A DNA stretch of 64,000 nucleotides from Aspidapion aeneum (lineage: Eukaryota > Arthropoda > Insecta > Coleoptera > Brentidae), in contig OY755047.1 of the NCBI GenBank assembly GCA_963576565.1, forward strand, positions 1,488,001 through 1,552,000, given 5' to 3'. Below are positions 46,215-57,151 of this stretch, piece after piece. Position numbers and translations under genes: made by a program. The notes below the pieces were generated by a model. The model searched no databases. It saw only the letters and a list, made by a program, of their open reading frames with translations, and was not told where the DNA came from. How positions within the stretch are numbered: the stretch's first letter is position 1; every line of letters starts with the position of its first letter.

Positions 46215-47015
46215 ATTTTTTCGGATGTGGTTTCCACTAAGGTCTAAAAATCGGCCGGTTTTGTATAGATTATCGTGTGCTAAACCGTATTACTCAAAAA
46301 GCACGCTTATCCAATCCCCTACGTTTGCGCTGTCTTGGACCGACCTAGATATCTTAAATACATAAATATACAGAATTTTTGTTGTTTTATTGCATCACCT
46401 TTATACTACGCGGTTTTTTCGCGCAAAAATAGGCATTATTTAAACCACGCCTTTTCCCTTTTAAAACTAAAGATAAAAGATATTTAATTTTAATTACAAA
46501 CCAACTTTAAATAAAATTCTTCCGTGTAGTTTCTACTAAGTTCTAAGCCCAATTGCTCCCAAAATCAGACGATAAGTTACGGTTTTGTGTAGATTATCGT
46601 GTGCTGAACCGTGTTACTAAAGAGCACGCTTATCCAATCTCCTACTTTTGCGCTGTCTTGCACCGACTTAGATATCTCAAATACATAAATATACAGAATT
46701 TTATTGCGACACTTTTATACTATGCGTTTTTTTTAACGCGAAAAAAGTAATTATTTACCCCACGCCTTTCCCCTTTTAAAACTAAAGATAAAAGAAATTT
46801 AATTTTAATTACAAACCAACTTTAAATAAAATTCTTCCTTGTAGTTTCTTCTAAGTTCTCAGCCCAATTGCTCCCAAAATCAGACGATAAGTTACGGTTT
46901 TGTGTAGATTATCGTGTGCTGAACCGTGTTACTAAAAAGCACGCTTGTCCAATCCCCTACTTTTGCGCTGTGTTGGACCGACTTAGATATCTCAAATACA
47001 TTGCTAAGCATAAGT
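46215..47015 (+). repeat. 315-bp tandem repeat built from a Ty3/Gypsy reverse transcriptase fragment
   Basis: Three units carry the same block, GATTATCGTGTGCT at 46269, 46592 and 46907. Translation of the second and third gives LPKSDDKLRFCVDYRVLNRVTK and YPI-YFCAVLDRLRYLKYI. The first part is the Ty3/Gypsy FCVDYRxLN motif (the first reverse transcriptase block). There is no downstream YLDD block, so only a short piece was amplified. Each unit includes about 130 bp of non-coding DNA as well. Confidence 0.8.
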
Positions 47016-47185
47016 GTATTGAACTAAGATCTTTTACCTTAGAGGGCTGTTTTAATTTGAACAGATGACATTCGCCTTGATAAACGCTGCAACCTAATGG
47101 CAAAGACTCCAGCGAAGTACGCAGGGGGGCTAAGAGTGATAAATATTTGACAAAATATAATTATCATACATAACATATTTATTTT

Positions 47186-47350
47186 AGCTCACACATATAC
47201 TATACTATAGTAGTGTGAGCTATGGTGATCCTAATTTTTTCGAGAAAAAAAAAGTTGCTCCGATTTCAAAAATTTTTATATATCTTTGCGTTTCAGATGA
47301 TTTTGAAACTTTTTTGTTGCGCCGTCTGTCTGTCTGTCTGTCTGTCTGTA

Positions 47351-47381
<31 letters not shown>

Positions 47382-47945
47382 ATGTCTGTAACGACCAACG
47401 CGCATAACTCAAAAACCGCTTGGCCGATTTTAATGAAATTTGGTACCTAGGCTGGGTCTTGGGTCGAGATGGTCCCATTTAAAAATGAACAAAATCCACC
47501 CAACAGAAACCAAATAAAAGGGTGGGGGTAGATTTCAAAAATTAGAGTTTATGTGAAAATATGGCGTGTGTGATATCAAACGAAAGGTAATTGAGTCTGC
47601 AGTTAAACAAAATACATTTTAATTTATTTTAAAAAAAAAAGGGTGGGGGTATATTTTAAAAATTAGAGTTTAAGTGAAAATATGGCGTGTGTGATATCAA
47701 ACGAAAGGTAATTGAGTCCGGAGTTTAACAAAATACATTTTAGTTTTTTGTTTTTTTTAAAGGTGGGGGTAGATTTCAAAAATTTGAGTTTAAGTCAAAA
47801 CATGGCTTGTGTGGTATCAAACAAAAGGTAATTTAGACTGGAGTTAAATAAAATATATTTCAGTTTTTAGTTATATTAGCTCACACGTACACTATAACTA
47901 TAGTACCTAGTGTGAGCTTAGGGGCCCATATATTGGCAGAGTATT
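47186..47945. repeat. Dispersed repeat with AGCTCACAC hairpins, copy 2
   Basis: Nearly identical to 22876-23575, including hairpins at both ends, three tandem 118-bp units and the tail TTAGGGGCCCATATATTGGC. It differs mainly by a longer (GTCT)n run, about 47325-47390. The frames ending CLSVCLSV are shadows of that microsatellite. Confidence 0.85.
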
Positions 47946-47974
47946 TTATTATAGAATTGGAAAGTACCTGGATA

Positions 47975-48360
47975 CTTACAAAATTAAATATATATATAAG
48001 GTAATAAAAGCCCAAATATCAATGGAAAGACAAATTTTACATGTAAAGCTAACAGATAGAAAAAGGAATGGATTGATAAGAGATAAAACAAAATTAAGTT
48101 ATGTCAGAGGAGAAGTAGCAAAATTAAAATAGAAATTTGATAGTCATAATATCAGATAGAAAGACAATTGATGGAACAAATGTATGGTAAACTGGAGCCC
48201 TTGAGAAAGTACAAGAAGCAGAAGAAGACCCTAAATGAGATGCGTCGACGATTTAAAGAAGCATGCGGGAACTAGATGGATTAAAACGGCGACAGACAGA
48301 GAAGATTGGAAGATATTGTGGGAGGCCTATCTCCAAAGATGGATCGAAGAAGGCTAAATA
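47975..48360 (+). pseudogene. LINE family 3 fragment, copy 3
   Basis: Shows MERQILHVKLTDRKRNG in broken frame, then TAG stops, and a C-terminal block with TRWIKTATDREDWKILWEAYLQRW. A similar LINE end is at 31847-32215. Confidence 0.7.
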
Positions 48361-48389
48361 GAATGAAATAGTAAAGAAAATACCAATAT

Positions 48390-48443
48390 ATGGAAATAGT
48401 GCTAAATACCCCCCTCCCAAGACCAACTTCTGCTTACGCCACT
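48390..48443. mobile_element. hAT-like MITE end
   Basis: CCCCCCTCCCAAGACCAACT and then TACGCCACTG, the inverted end of the CAGTGGCG family. The other end is not visible. Confidence 0.45.
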
Positions 48444-49160
48444 GAAAGACTCATTAAGAATTAATAGATGAAGATCTTAAGACTTTATTTGTATCACTCC
48501 TGACTTTGAAACACATCGCCGAGTCTTGAGACATGTATGCAAATATTAGGGCATGTACCATTAGTGTGGTGTATACAGGATGTCCCAAAATCGATGTTTT
48601 TGAGTGGTTCAAGACAGTGGCGAAGCAGTGCCCTCCCACAACTAGACAACAAACAGTATTTTTAATTGATTAATTTAAGAAAAGTTAAATCTTCCCTTAT
48701 CACATGATTGTCTAGTTCTGTGGTTAACAACAAGCGATTAATTTGGTGAACTTATTTAGCGTAAATAATTACAAGCCGGCAGCGCTGCGCGGGGCAAGGT
48801 TTTAATTTCACCCGTTTTTTAGCGGTGTATGGGTGGCTGTTCTCGCGCGAGGGCGGGAGGAATGTTTGTTTTGGTTGACGTCTGCCATATTCATCGTGCG
48901 AAAACGTTCATTGCCCTTTCTACATGTTGCCCTTTCAACTAATGCCGAGGAGTGTTCCACAAAAACTTATAATAGAAAATTTAATAAAAAATTATACGAT
49001 GCTCAAAACTGGTTGTGCGGTTGTGAAAAACGAAATGCTTTGTTCTGCTTGATTCGTCTTATTATGAACAATCCACCACTTGATCCTGCGTGGGCGGCAA
49101 AGGGAATGTGTGATATTAAGCACTTTAGTGAAAAGTTCAAGACACAAAGTAAGTGCTACT

Positions 49161-50033
49161 ACTAAGTGATCTGGAGTTGTTAGTATTCCAGAAAAAGTCG
49201 AGATTAAACATAGTCTCGGCCAATTGGCTACTATATTTCAGGCCGAACTCGTAGCCATTGAACTGTGTGCCCGGTGGATTACTGACCACGAATGGACCAA
49301 CAGGACAATAAAAATCTTCTCCGACAGTCAAGCAGCCTTAAGAGCGCTTGATTCCTATACGGTCTCATCGAGAACCGCGAGGAGCTGTAAAGATTCGCTG
49401 AATGCGCTTGGTAGCGCTAACAATGTATCATTAGTATGGATACCAGGGCATTCTGGGCACGAGAGAAATGAGGCCGCAGACCTAGCAGCGAGGGAAGCGG
49501 CATCTGCCGAGTTTTTCGGCCCCGAGCCAGCCCTGGGGATATCATACAATGCTGCTAAATCAACCATATTAAAATGGATGGAGAATAGCTTCCAACAATA
49601 CTGGATAAATATACCAGAACTGGCTCACTCTAAAGAGTTCATTAAAGGACCTTGTAGAAACAGAGCCAGGAACATTATTGGACTTACCAGACAGGAGCTA
49701 CGTATAGTGACTGGTCTTTATACGGGTCACTGTCGACTGAGAGTGCCCATGCACAGAATGGGACTAACAGAAGAGACCGAATGTAGACTCTGTATGGAGG
49801 ATGACGAAACAGTCAGACATGTACTGTGCGAATGTCCGGCTATTGCACGTTTACGTCAGAATACTTTCGGTAAACCTCAGATCGACTCAGAAGATCTGAA
49901 CAGTGTCTCACCCAAACTGATAGCCGGCCTTTTTGGAGGATTAGGCATACAGTGGTGAGAAACCACTCAAAAGTGAGCCACAATAGACCCACTGGTGGTC
50001 GCAGTGGAAGGGCTGCAAGGCCCACTCGTCATC
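49161..50033 (+). pseudogene. LINE 3' fragment with RNase H domain (family RH2), with duplication
   Basis: A 10-bp duplication AAGTGCTACT flanks it (49151-49160 and 50034-50043). The open frame 49224-49958 begins in FQAELVAIELCARWI, has FSDSQAALRAL and SLVWIPGHSGHERNEAADLA (a good RNase H set with D, E/D and GH), and a C-terminal zinc motif CRLCMEDDETVRHVLCEC. In-frame sequence extends upstream to about 49170. There is no stop inside the domain. It is the 3' end of an I-, LOA- or similar LINE with RNase H; the clade is uncertain. Family RH1 at 40734 shares architecture but differs in sequence. Confidence 0.88.
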
Positions 50034-50307
50034 AAGTGCTACTTATTTAAATAACCACAGAATTTTCTATGCTAGGCAAGACTGATATTAGGTGCCAATT
50101 GAATAGTGCCTATAGGCAAAACATTACCGAACATAATGAAAATGTGGCAAAAAATAGACATATACTTAGTAGGTTAATAGACTATTTAAAATTCTGTGGG
50201 ATTTTTGAGGTTGCTCTACGGGGCCATGATGAGTCTGAAACTGGTGTTAATACGAGCAATTTGCGCATGTAAAAGAAGGGCGAATAGACTTTATCTATAA
50301 ACAAATA

Positions 50308-50492
50308 CAGTCGAACCTCTATAACTCGAACCTGAAGGGACAACCAAAACAGTTCGAGTTATGGAGAGTTCGAGTTATAGAAACTCGAGTTACATAGGTT
50401 AAAATACATGTAAAAAGTGCAGGGACGTCTTAAAAGGTTCGAGTTATAGAGGGGTTCGAGTTATAGAGGTTCGAGTTAGAGAGGTTCGACTG
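50308..50492. mobile_element. pogo/Tigger-type MITE, 185 bp
   Basis: Starts CAGTCGAACCTCTATAACTC and ends AGAGAGGTTCGACTG, with TA on both sides (50306-50307 and 50493-50494). GTTCGAGTTATAGA repeats occur inside. The minus-strand hAT copy near 25900 shows the site without the insert. Confidence 0.85.
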
Positions 50493-50651
50493 TAAACTAA
50501 AAACTACACCAAGTAGCTGCTTGTTTGTAAAATGCTAAAATAAAATTATTTAGGTAAGTTCATTATCTCCTTTTCCATGCAATATGAATTTTTGCCGCCC
50601 CCCCCCACTTTATAACGTCACCGGCCGTCACTGTTCCCATGTCTTTAGGAT

Positions 50652-50855
50652 GATGATGATTGATGATTCATATGTGAGTGGGCCTTGCAGCCCTTCTACT
50701 GCGACCACCAGTGGGTCTATTGTGGCTCACTTTTGAGTGGTTTCTCATCACTGTAGGCCTAATCCTCCAAAAAGGCCGGCTATCAGTTTGGGTGGGACAC
50801 TGTTCAGATCTTCTGAGTCGATCTGAGGTTTACCGAAAGTATTCTGACGTCATGT
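50652..50855 (-). pseudogene. LINE RH2 3' remnant, minus strand, with 14-bp duplication
   Basis: CATGTCTTTAGGAT flanks both sides (50638-50651 and 50856-50869). The reverse complement matches 49835-50025, the end of the RH2 coding region and tail. The 3' tail is an ATC repeat. It is a second, independent insertion of the same family, only about 200 bp long. Confidence 0.85.
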
Positions 50856-50869
50856 CATGTCTTTAGGAT

Positions 50870-51599
50870 AAGCATGGTATAAAATATTAAACTGGTAACC
50901 GGAAATGAAATACTACAATGACTTCTATTTTGAAGGTAAGTTGTCAATGCCTATTCCAGCAATCAGCGTCCTTTTAGCGTTTTGCAATATAAAAAAATGT
51001 AAAAAAAATGAAGCCAAATTAAAAACAGTATGTTTATTTATGAGATGACATTTTTCCGGGCTCCATTACTAACGAGTAAGAGTGCAATTTAGACACAGTG
51101 TCGCGGAAATTCGTTTTTTAAAAAACCAAAATTTAAAAAATAAATTATAAATTTTTTTTCAAAAACATTTTTTGTTATTATTTTTTTTAACTAGTTTTTC
51201 TGTTTTCCTTTTGAAAATTCGAACCCTTAGCAATGGATTGCAAACTATCCGAACCTGTCAAGATACCCCCAACCTTTTTCCTAAAAAAAAAAATATTTTT
51301 TAAAAACTTTTTTTTTCCTTCGAAAAACATGTTTTCTGAAAAATAGTTTTTTTTAAAAGTTGTTTACAAAAACCGATTTAAAAAAAAAGATTTGAAAAAA
51401 TTTTTGCGATCCTTAGAAACATTGACAACAAAGATTATACTATACGTCTTTTATACTTCTAAATACTATTTTATTTTATTTTTATAGTCAGAAGATGGGT
51501 GCAATACACTCTTTGAGGGATAGTTTATTAAGATTAGTAGATAAACTTTCCCCCCTCCAGCTCTGTATAGTCTCGCCAAGTGGGTTTAAAACATAGTAT
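50870..51599. other. Unassigned A/T-run-rich DNA
   Basis: Many long A and T runs. No gene, repeat period or element end is visible. Confidence 0.4.
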
Positions 51600-52790
51600 A
51601 TTTCTTCCTTGCATAAAAAAGGAAACAAGCTGGATTGCAACAATTACAGAGGAATATCAGTAACCAGTACTCTAAGATTGTACGGTAGGATTCATAGATA
51701 TCTGATGGAGAATGATTTTATGAACAAGAAGAAGAAGAGCAAAGTGGGTTTCGTGCAGGCAGATCTTGTAGTGATAATGTTTTTTGTCTTAAACAAGTAA
51801 TTGAGAAAAGCAGTGCCAGAAATATAGGGACTCATGTTACCTTTGTGGACCTACAAAAAGCATATGATACCGTTCCAGAAGAAAAATTATGGACAGTGTT
51901 AGAGCAAACTAATATCAATCATACATACATAAAACCGATAAAAAAACTATACAAAGGGTCAAAATCTAAAATTAAAATTTCAAATCAATTTTCAAAAATT
52001 TCCTGGTAACGAAAAACCTTTTAAAATATATATCGCAGTAGCTCAAAAAAACTTGAAACGTAAAGTGCAATGGGAATACAAATTAACGACCGATTTATCA
52101 TATACACCAAGTAATTGCAGCTAATGATAAAGAACACATGGAGTATATGATGAGAAATTTAACGAAATAATACCAAACCGAACCGAACCGAACCGAACCG
52201 AACCGAACCGAACCGTATTGGAAACGAATCCAGTGGGTTAGAACTAGACTCTGGACAAACAATATCTCCATGCAATGAGTATGTATACTTGGATGTCACA
52301 TTTGATAAGACAGGAACAGACTGTAAAGAACTGGAAAAAAGAATAGTAAAAGCAAAAAAGGTTAATGGATGTCTTAACAGTATTTTATGGAGCACAGAGA
52401 TAAAAAAGAGTGTAAAATTTAACATATATGAAACAATGGTAAAAAGCACGCTGTTGTATGGAATAGAGACTTGTCACGTATCAGAAAAATACAAAACAAA
52501 AATGGAAAGTTTCGAAATGGATGCAATAAGTAGATCAATGAGAATTTCTAGAACAGATCATATAAGAAATGAGATCTTAAAAGAAAGAGTGGGAATCGAG
52601 GTAAGCATAACAGATGACATCACTAAAGGACAACTGATATGGTACGGCCATGTACAACGGATGAACGATGAAAGATTACCAAAGCAGGTCCTAGAATGGG
52701 AACCAATAGGGCGCAGTAAAAGAGGACGTCCTAAACTGGAGAGAATAGGCGTCGGACAACGTAGAAAACTGTTCTAAACCGAAATCGTAG
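51600..52790 (+). pseudogene. LINE family 2 reverse transcriptase relic
   Basis: First block: HKKGNKLDCNNYRGISVTST (fingers), the motif from GGACCTACAAAAAGCATATGA (FVDLQKAYDTVPEEKLW), and a KGSKSKIKI stretch. A decayed palm follows, then EHMEYMMRNLTK. The open frame 52289-52777 covers YVYLDVTFDKTGTD, YGIETCHVSEKYKTKMESFE, LIWYGHVQRMNDERLPKQV and GRSKRGRPKLERIGVGQRRK. The catalytic YADD block is lost in the gap. A CCGAA microsatellite (52174-52213) sits inside the relic. Confidence 0.85.
52174..52213. repeat. (CCGAA)n microsatellite, longest of four
   Basis: Seven to eight units of CCGAA inside a decayed LINE. Other blocks lie at 19389, 28299 (as TTCGG) and 40674. Confidence 0.9.
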
Positions 52791-53406
52791 TATGTTTGCT
52801 CCCAAGTGAGTAAAGTTTTCCACTTGTTCGTCACACAAAATGGCTCTGAGAGATATTTATTCTGACTTCTTTAATTTGTTTTAGCGGGACCATAATCTTG
52901 AGGAGTTAAGAAGCAAATAAGAGATGGGACATCGTAATTTTATTGCACACGCTACGAAGGAGTCTGTCTCCAAGTCCAAATCTTTAGTCATTCTTCCTGT
53001 CTCCTTTTCCCGTTCGTTAATATATTACATTTGAATGGAAAAAAGAGGTCGACTGTAAAGAATTGTGGCTCTAGAGTTAATGTAAGACTAAAAGAAGCTC
53101 GTGTGGGAATTAAAAACGGGCGCCAGGCAGTGGTGGATACAGGGGGGCTCTTTCCCTTCCAGACATAAAACATAAATTTTAAAACATAAAATTTAGTACC
53201 CGTAAATTAAAAATCAAACAAGTTTTGAAGGCTAATTGGGTAAAAATAAGGAGTTTTTGTTTCTCTCATATTTTTCCGTGGGTAGCTTAAAAGCCTAACC
53301 TCACGGGGGTCCAAGATCTAATGGACACCTAATAAGTGTTGACAGTTAACTCTTTCGTGCTTATGGGACTCTTCAGAACACTGCTTGGTAAATGTGACAT
53401 CCTTGC
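52791..53406. other. Mostly unassigned; MITE fragment near 53127
   Basis: CAGTGGTGGATACAGGGGGG at 53127 looks like a worn CAGTGGCG MITE start. No gene. Confidence 0.4.
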
Positions 53407-53660
53407 AGTGGCGCACCCAGGAATATATCTTGGGGGGGCCTGAGGCCTCTTGGGGGGGGGGGCCGAGGCCTCTTGGATGGGGCCGAAGCCTCATGATGTC
53501 GAATTTTAGGCTATTTATTGTGTTTTTTTTATGAATTATGTAGAAAATATGTAAAAAAATCCGGCCGAAGCCTCATGATGTCGAATTTTAGGCTATTTAT
53601 TGTGTTTTTTCATGAATTATGTAGAAAATATGTAAAAAAATTTAAGGCTTTGTCTCTCAT
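53407..53660. mobile_element. hAT-like MITE with internal duplication
   Basis: Starts CAGTGGCGCACCCAGGAATA and G runs. The interior CCGAAGCCTCATGATGTCGA is present twice, about 85 bp apart, followed by GGCTATTTATTGTGTTTTTT. The right end is not recognisable. Confidence 0.6.
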
Positions 53661-54057
53661 CTTATGTTTCTAGTGAGAAAACAAAATCATATACTCTGCA
53701 AGAAGCGCCATCTACCGAAGTACGAGAAAAACTATAACAGCAGCAGGCGAGTAAAACTTCTATATCATCGATCGATGAAAATATCGATTGAAAAAGAGAA
53801 TTAATCACGTGACCTACGATACACATACGTCTTTTAAGTCAGATCAACGCTGATTGCGTTTATTCCGCCCTTAAGACGTCGGCATCGCGTCTGTCAACGG
53901 AGTTTAAAAACTCTTATTTTTACCGTCAATTATTTAAATTTATATTACATACAAGATCTACATTTTTTTTCCATTTTGTCTGTGGTGCAACTTTTTTTCT
54001 TTTGGTACTAAATTTCACAGCGCAGACCTATTAAAAAACAAAAAATACATGGATCCA
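53661..54057. other. Unassigned DNA
   Basis: No repeat or gene recognised. GC is a little higher at 53700-53900, but I see no reading frame. Confidence 0.35.
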
Positions 54058-55550
54058 TGACGGATCTGACATCTTCCTAGCTAGTCTATTATTATCACAC
54101 TTCAAGTAAAGCCATAATAATACAGTGAAGTCCGCTTATAACGAACCCGTTTATAGCGATATATACGAAAAGTCGTCCATAAATACTCATGTATTGTTTT
54201 ACTGGTTATAACGATCCCGCTTATAGCGAACTTCCGGATATAGCGAACCTAATTTTAATAATCTAGAATATGTATTTTTCTTTTAAAACGAACTTTATAT
54301 AAGCAGACGATGGGCGTTTTCACACTAGACGATACGGCAACGACACGAATGGTTGCAAAGACATGCACAAGACCCAGAATATGATCACGAGTATGAATTC
54401 GATAATGATATGCTTGATTTAGTAGAAGAACAAGCTAAGAGAAAAATGTGTGACTTCGATTTTAACGATTATGTGACTATTGATAAAGACATTGTAGCAA
54501 GAGAAACGTTGACTGATGAGCAAATTATAATCTCTCCGTAACCTCAAACATGGTTTCAAGTGATAATGACGAAGATAATGATGATCCTGTTCAAGATAAT
54601 TCTGTTGAAGTCACTAAGGTTTATGTTCCAACCATTCGTGAAATAGAAAACAAAATTTTGGAAACTTTTTGGAATCACGCCAAGTTCCTGATAAAATATG
54701 GGCATCATTTTGTAACCTTGAAAGCTATATAAACAGGGAATATTTTTCAAGTGGAAATGTACAAACAAAAATTATGGATTTCATAATAAAAAAAAAAAAG
54801 ATATAGGCTTCTTTTATGTATGTATTACATACCACCATATTATGTACTTTACATATTTATGTGTATAACAATAATAATAAACGTCTTTATTCGTATATAT
54901 TCTGCCTTTTTCTAAAAATATTTATAGTATTTTTTGTAATATTTTTAGTTTTCTTAATCTTGGATACTATTAAAAAAGAAACACAAAAAATTAAACAAAA
55001 TTTATTTATTACTGTTTATAACGAACCTCGGATATAACGAACCGTATTTAGTTCATTTTTGAGGTTCGTTATATCCGGACTTCATTGTATATTAGCCTTG
55101 AAAACAGTTTTTTTGTAAATATCTCAGAAACTAAAGCTCCTACGAAGTTTTTGGTTATAACACGAATTATTGAGCAAAATATAGTCTACTATATTTCGAA
55201 AACAGTGTATTGATACGATGCTCCGTTAAAAAGTTTTTAAAGTTTTTAATTGACAAAAAACTGTGATTAGCATTAATGGATTTTGACCAAAATCTAATCA
55301 GCTCATAAGAGTGTCGAACACTATTTTATCTGAAAATGTTATGAAAATCTGTTCAGCGGTTTAGGAGCTATCGTGTTACGGACAGAAATTTTATACACAC
55401 ACACAGACACACAGACAGACATCACGAAGATATTGCTAGGATAGGTCAAAATGCATCCAAACAAAACATTTTTGGCGTTATCTGAAAAAAAAAATTCGTC
55501 GAAAATAATACCTTCTCTAGCCATTGCTACGCGGGCTAGGAAGGTAAAAA
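54058..55550. repeat. Dispersed repeat D620, copy 3, split by pogo-like element
   Basis: Left part 54058-54122, right part 55088-55550. Landmarks are as in copies 1 and 2: TGACGGATCTGA, CTTCCTAGCTAG, GTGTCGAACACTATTTTA, CGGTTTAGGAGCTATCGTG, the ACACAC run and GGGCTAGGAAGGTAAAAA. Confidence 0.87.
54123..55087 (+). mobile_element. pogo/Tigger-like DNA transposon, copy 2, both ends present
   Basis: Starts CAGTGAAGTCCGCTTATAAC; the other end is CAATGAAGTCCGGATATAAC read from the right. TA flanks both ends (54121-54122 and 55088-55089). The uninterrupted D620 copies at 28680 and 36880 show the empty site. Frames 54353-54541 (DPEYDHEYEFDNDMLDLVEE) and 54550-54732 (VSSDNDEDNDDPVQDN) are the acidic C-terminal part of a transposase, separated by a stop and a frameshift. 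The 965-bp length means most of the transposase is deleted, so it could move only with help from another copy. Confidence 0.82.
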
Positions 55551-55658
55551 TATATTGGTGTTTGATGCCACTCCCCCTAGGAAGTCCTGGATATCAGCCA
55601 CTGGGCGCCAACCTAAATATTCTTGGAGTAACTCCAACTAAGTCATAGACTACGTTTA
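55551..55658. other. MITE end and spacer
   Basis: CCCCCTAGGAAGTCCTGGAT followed by CAGCCACTG at 55595-55603 looks like the right end of a CAGTGGC MITE; no left end was seen. Confidence 0.4.
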
Positions 55659-56815
55659 CATTCAAAGTTTTCTTATTTGATTTTTAATTTCGGTACAGGG
55701 TAATACAGATTTTAAACAGGCTTTTGATAGCGCAGTTACACTTTTGTGACTTTGACATGATATAAACATATTTCCTAACCAGAAATATTTGAAAAATTAA
55801 GTATGATTGTAGCACTCCGATGGCTCAGATTGGGTTTTGGTAGATACAGTGGACTATAATTAACATTGGCGCAAAAAATTCATTTAACTAGAGAAAGTAA
55901 CTAATTTAAAAATTGTAGGTTAAATTTGAAAGAGAAATAAAATTGTGATATAGCCTCATGGAGAGGGACTTACCGCTGTTTTGAAGTTCCAAAGTGCAAG
56001 GTGTGCACCTTTCCATAAGAGCTATGTGACTTGAAGTTCCAACAGGATGATGGCACGATAATTTTAATTATTTACGGTATTTTAAAGTGAATTTTCACTA
56101 TTTTTTAAATTTAAATTTTAAGGTTGTCGTTTTCTAGACATGGCGACGCGCAGCACACTTTGTCTGTCTCTCAATCCTGCGCTTGCAGTTTTTTCGCACA
56201 TGCGCACAGCACTTCACCCTCTATAGGAAACCATATCACTATATTTTAAATTTTATGGATATGTGAAAAACACGATAGAGGACGCTTGTAGTGCCAAAGT
56301 ATATAAAAATAATGAAATAAGAAATAAAATGATAATTCTTAAATTTAGAATAGAAATTACATTTTTTGCGTTTAATTCTCGCATTTTAATGCAATTTTGC
56401 TTTAGGTAAATTTTATAATAACTAATAGTTGACCCATTTACTTAGGATTAATATAAATTTAAAACTAATAATTTTATGTTCAAGACAAAATTTTAGTCCA
56501 TGAAAAATAGGAAAAATAAAAGTAAAATTCAAAAATAAAAGAAAAATAAAGAGGTTTTTTATGGAAACCGAACAATGACATGCTGGTATAAAATTAAAGG
56601 CAAAACTGTCATTGACTTAAATAAAAAGATACTGACTGTACTTTGACAAAAAAAACACACAGATAAAAACAACTCAAAATTTTTCTTGTTACTGTCATTA
56701 TGCACATGATAAACAAAGAGGTTGGACATGTCACAAAAGTGTAACTGCCTATGGCAAGGACTATAGCAGTATTCACAGCCCCCCTAAATTATTCAGCCTG
56801 ATCCTACTTTGAATG
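55659..56815. mobile_element. Possible inverted-repeat element, about 1.16 kb
   Basis: CATTCAAAG (55659) is mirrored by CTTTGAATG (56807). A perfect 19-bp inverted pair, GCAGTTACACTTTTGTGAC, lies at 55732-55750 and 56730-56748. The interior is AT-rich and non-coding. No target duplication was identified. Confidence 0.5.
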
Positions 56816-56893
56816 GCAACAGTTTTGAAGGCTGACAGATTTAAAATTTTGACAATTTTGAAGACAAAAAAATATAGGCTGACAAGAAAATAA

Positions 56894-57151
56894 GAGGTTA
56901 ATCTCAATAAGACAGAGTATATGTGTATCGGTGGAATGAAACAGGATCTAATCTTAAATACCGGGCAGCGAATTCAGTCCTGTGATGAGTATAAATAATT
57001 AGGTCTAAAAATTACAGCTGACCGACAAAGCTATAAAAGATCGAAACGTAGAAGGAAGAAAAGCAATAACTTTATTAAATGGAATAATTTGGGACCAAAG
57101 TATATCAAAACATAACAAAAAGCTTATATATAACACCATTGTAAAAAGTAT
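56894..57151 (+). pseudogene. RTE-type LINE copy D, part before the Ty3/Gypsy insertion
   Basis: Begins GAGGTTAATCTCAATAAGAC and follows copies A-C up to GTAAAAAGTAT. It has a premature stop (TAA near 56998) and a small deletion near 57020. It continues at 63674 after the retrotransposon, giving the usual ATTATTACATACGG. Confidence 0.88.

Larger units (their letters stand above)
48615..50633 (+). mobile_element. hAT-family transposon relic with two insertions
   Basis: The start CAGTGGCGAAGC and the end CCGGCCGTCACTG are compatible hAT ends, but I found no matching 8-bp duplication. The coding part lies in two blocks. Block 1 (48833-49160) translates to YNRKFNKKLYDAQNWLCGCEKRNALFC and AWAAKGMCDIKHFSEKFK, resembling the TTF zinc region of hAT transposases (ZMYM/DUF4371 type). 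Block 2 (50069-50272) gives NITEHNENVAKNRHILSRLIDYLKF and RGHDESET, a typical continuation (hNe-v-xNR-il, then RGHdEs). The DDE and dimerisation parts are missing. Insertions: a LINE at 49161 and a pogo-type MITE at 50308. Confidence 0.7.

Noticed and set aside
47220..47478. Frames with CLSVCLSV or TDRQTDRQ repeats as a toxin-like or repeat protein
   Set aside because: They come from the (GTCT)n microsatellite in a dispersed repeat and appear on both strands.
48833..49165. A 110-codon frame as a host gene
   Set aside because: It matches a second copy on the minus strand at 27199-27830 and has hAT transposase features, so it is a transposon relic.
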